Assembly (NCBI GenBank): GCA_964615935.1
Contig: CAZTTG010000156.1
Span: 1-8,397 of the forward strand
Source of the DNA: CAZTTG01 sp964615935
GTDB lineage: Bacteria; Planctomycetota; UBA1135; GCA-002686595
Reading direction: 5' to 3'
DNA: 8,397 nucleotides
The notes beneath the pieces are model-generated. The model had not been told where the DNA came from. It searched no databases and was given only the letters and a program-made list of their open reading frames with translations. The number at the start of each line of letters is the position of its first letter. Position 1 is the first letter of the stretch. Positions 6,314 to 8,397 of this stretch are shown here, piece after piece. Position numbers and translations under genes: made by a program.

Positions 6314-8397
6314 ATGGCACCCGCGATCATGATCGCTCCGCTGCGCGCCGGTCTCGCCCTCGCGGCCCTGAGCCTCTTCCTGTCGGCTCGAGGGGAGGAG
6401 CCCGCGTGTGACCCGCGGCCGAGCTGGCCCCGGACCATGTGGGACGGCCGCGAGGCCTTCCTCGCGGCGTCGGAGCCGTCCGACTTCGAGCCCCTGGTCA
6501 GCGAGGTGATGCGAGGCGGTGAGGAGGCCCGGCACATCGTCGTGGACGTCGGCGGACTCGACCGGCTGTGGCTGATCGCGGAGGGGGTGCCCGACAACCG
6601 CCATGCCCAGTCGACCTGGGCGGCGCCGATCCTGCGGACCGGGAAGGGTGGCGTGATCCGTCTCTCCGACCTGGAGCCGATCCACGTCGAGGTGGGCTGG
6701 GGCTCCTTCCTGCGGAACCGGAACATCGGGGGCCAGCCCCTGCGGATCGGATCGAGGCGCTTCGAGCACGGCTTGCTGCCCCACGCCGACAGCGCCGTGG
6801 GCTACGAGCTCGATGGGCTCTACTCGAGCTTCGAGGCGTGGATCGGCGTGGAGGCCGATGCGGCCACGCGGGGCGCGGTCCGGTTCACGGTGACGGACCG
6901 TCCGGGCGAGGAGAGCCGGCTGCGATCACTCGTCGAGGAGATCGCCGCGGCCCATCCCGAGCGGAGCCGTCTGACGAGGCGGCTCGGCGCCGCGTGGTTC
7001 CGCGCCGGGGCGCGCCTGGACGTCGAGGCGGAGGTGCTGGAGGAGCTGATCGCCGGGCTCGGGCCGGGCGCCGGCTCCTTGCGCGAGCGCTGGCGCCGGC
7101 TCGCTGCGGTGGAGGGGGCGGAGGGAGGCCTCCGCCGGCTCGAGCTCCTCGAGGAGGCGGCCTCGCTGGCCGCGGCCTTCGCCTCGGCCGAGGAGCGGAT
7201 CCTCCTCGTGGACCCGCCCGCCCTGGAGCGCGCGATCCGCGATCTGCGCCGCCGGTTCCCGGCGAGCTACGATCCGGGAAGCGAGTACCTCGACCGCCTG
7301 CCGGCGATCGAGCGGAGCCTCCCCGAGGCCATCGCGGGGGTGCGCGAGCGCCGGATCGAGGCGCTGGAGCGGGCCCAGGGGATCCTCGCCTTTCAGCGCG
7401 AGGTCCTCCTGGCCGATCCGACGATCGACTTCGAGCGCCTGCTCCTGCTCGTGCGTCGGGTGGCCGGCGCGCGCGGCGACCTGGCCGGGGCGGAGTCCGG
7501 GCTGCCCGCCAACTGGCAGGGCAACTCGGTCCTCCCGAAGAGGGGCTGGGACAACCGGATCGCCGTCATGGACCTGCGCGATCCCGGCGTGCCCCTCGAG
7601 ACGGTGTTCCCGCCCGAGGACGGCGCCTTCGTCGGCGACGTGGACCTGCACTTCGACGGAGAGCGCCTGCTCTTCTCCTCCATCGGGACGCACGATCGCT
7701 GGCAGGTCTTCGAGATCGGCGTGGACGGCACGGGCCTGCGACAGCTCACCCGCGGCGAGGAGCCGGACGTGGACAGCTACGACGCCTGCTACCTGCCGGA
7801 CGGCGGCGTCGTCTTCGCCTCCACCGCGGTCCGACAGGGCGTTCCCTGCGTCAACGGCACCTGCAGCGTCGCCAACCTGTTCCGCATGGACTCCGACGGC
7901 GGCAGCGTGCGCCGCCTGTGCTTCGACCAGGACGACGACTGGAGCCCGGTGGTGCTCGAGGACGGTCGGGTCATGTACCAGCGGTGGGAGTACGCCGACC
8001 TCCCGCACTCGAACTCCCGCATCCTGTTCCACATGAACCCCGACGGGACCGGCCAGACGGCCTACTACGGCAGCAACTCCTTCTGGCCCAACTCGCTCTT
8101 CTACGCCCGACCCGTTCCCGGCGGCCGCTTCGTCGGCATCGTCAGCGGCCACCACGGGCTGCGGCGGATGGGAGAGCTGGTGCTCTTCGATCCCTCCCTG
8201 GGTCGCCACGAGGCGGAGGGGGCGGTCCAGCGCATCCCCGGCTGGGGCGAGGAGGTCGAGGCGGTGGTCCTCGACAACCTGGTGGACGGCTCCTGGCCCC
8301 GCTTCCTGCACCCCTTCCCCCTGGGAGAGAGCAGCTTCCTGGCCTCCGCCAAGCCGACGCCCGGGTCCCTGTGGGGCATCTACCTGGTGGACGTCTT
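6314..8397 (+). CDS. NPCBM-domain protein with hydrazine synthase alpha-like beta-propeller (3' end missing)
   Basis: The first 694 codons are visible and the frame runs off the right edge. The ATG at 6314 has AGGA six bases upstream; M6 (6329) is an alternative. Residues 1-30 are an export signal (LRAGLALAALSLFLSA). Residues about 75-195 match NPCBM, a putative carbohydrate-binding module, including HGLLPHADS (152-160) and SSFEAWIGVE. A charged, Leu/Arg/Glu-rich helical region follows (about 196-370), perhaps coiled coil. From about 372 it matches the TolB/PD40-like propeller related to the middle domain of hydrazine synthase alpha: YDACYLPDGG (489-498), CVNGTC (512-517), FDQDDDW (537-543), RVMYQRWEYADLPH, HMNPDGTGQ, SGHHG (611-615), GSWPRFLHPFPL and GIYLVDV. 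Similar proteins are abundant in planctomycetes that do not perform anammox and have no established activity. No CXXCH haem motif occurs in the visible part, so hydrazine synthesis is not supported. It is probably periplasmic or secreted and may bind glycans. Confidence 0.9.
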   Translation, partial: MAPAIMIAPLRAGLALAALSLFLSARGEEPACDPRPSWPRTMWDGREAFLAASEPSDFEPLVSEVMRGGEEARHIVVDVGGLDRLWLIAEGVPDNRHAQSTWAAPILRTGKGGVIRLSDLEPIHVEVGWGSFLRNRNIGGQPLRIGSRRFEHGLLPHADSAVGYELDGLYSSFEAWIGVEADAATRGAVRFTVTDRPGEESRLRSLVEEIAAAHPERSRLTRRLGAAWFRAGARLDVEAEVLEELIAGLGPGAGSLRERWRRLAAVEGAEGGLRRLELLEEAASLAAAFASAEERILLVDPPALERAIRDLRRRFPASYDPGSEYLDRLPAIERSLPEAIAGVRERRIEALERAQGILAFQREVLLADPTIDFERLLLLVRRVAGARGDLAGAESGLPANWQGNSVLPKRGWDNRIAVMDLRDPGVPLETVFPPEDGAFVGDVDLHFDGERLLFSSIGTHDRWQVFEIGVDGTGLRQLTRGEEPDVDSYDACYLPDGGVVFASTAVRQGVPCVNGTCSVANLFRMDSDGGSVRRLCFDQDDDWSPVVLEDGRVMYQRWEYADLPHSNSRILFHMNPDGTGQTAYYGSNSFWPNSLFYARPVPGGRFVGIVSGHHGLRRMGELVLFDPSLGRHEAEGAVQRIPGWGEEVEAVVLDNLVDGSWPRFLHPFPLGESSFLASAKPTPGSLWGIYLVDV

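Noticed and set aside
7145..7156. 12-base palindrome CTCCTCGAGGAG inside the NPCBM/HZS-alpha-like gene
   Set aside because: It encodes common helix residues (Leu-Leu-Glu-Glu) with preferred codons and is easily produced by chance in such a segment.
6926..8311. 461-codon open frame on the minus strand
   Set aside because: It is antisense to the NPCBM/HZS-alpha-like gene, whose plus-strand translation has many family motifs.
6314..8397. Anammox hydrazine synthase subunit
   Set aside because: The visible part lacks haem-binding CXXCH motifs, has an NPCBM domain not expected in that enzyme, and has no neighbouring hydrazine synthase beta or gamma gene.

Overview
This is a GC-rich window (roughly 70% G+C by eye) with five protein-coding genes and no rRNA, tRNA, CRISPR array, insertion sequence or phage gene that I can see. 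The likely source is a member of the Planctomycetota or a close relative. Two genes suggest this from memory of protein families: a large NPCBM-plus-hydrazine-synthase-alpha-like protein at the right edge, and a secreted Cys-rich protein at the left with a C-terminal module I associate with high-GC planctomycete genomes. I could not run a search, so the taxonomy is an inference.

Layout from left to right. Bases 1-109 are an extremely G-rich tract downstream of the first gene. Bases 110-1516 (minus) encode a secreted Cys-rich protein of unknown function. Bases 1517-1851 are a divergent intergenic region with two clear inverted repeats. Bases 1852-2670 (plus) encode an exported YceI-like protein with an aberrant C-terminal half. 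Bases 2671-2775 separate convergent genes and hold GC hairpins. Bases 2776-4680 (minus) encode a membrane-anchored protein with a 17-glycine linker, two Tim44-like/zinc-ribbon units and a C-terminal TerB-like domain. Bases 4763-6196 (minus) encode an exported zinc-peptidase-like protein (HEGTH...NEG) with an N-terminal amidotransferase-like region. Bases 6197-6313 are a short divergent promoter region. Bases 6314-8397 (plus) encode the NPCBM/hydrazine-synthase-alpha-like protein, cut by the right edge.

How the genes relate. Only the peptidase-like gene and the Tim44/TerB gene are on the same strand and close (82 bp apart), so they may be co-transcribed. The other neighbours are divergent or convergent. 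Four of the five products carry a likely export signal and the fifth a membrane anchor, so the window is mostly cell-envelope or extracytoplasmic functions. I see no defence system, biosynthetic cluster or other obvious multi-gene system. The most unusual items are the duplicated Tim44/zinc-ribbon architecture, the haem-less hydrazine-synthase-alpha relative and the truncated-looking YceI fold. Very long open frames antisense to the genes are expected in DNA of this composition and are treated as shadows.
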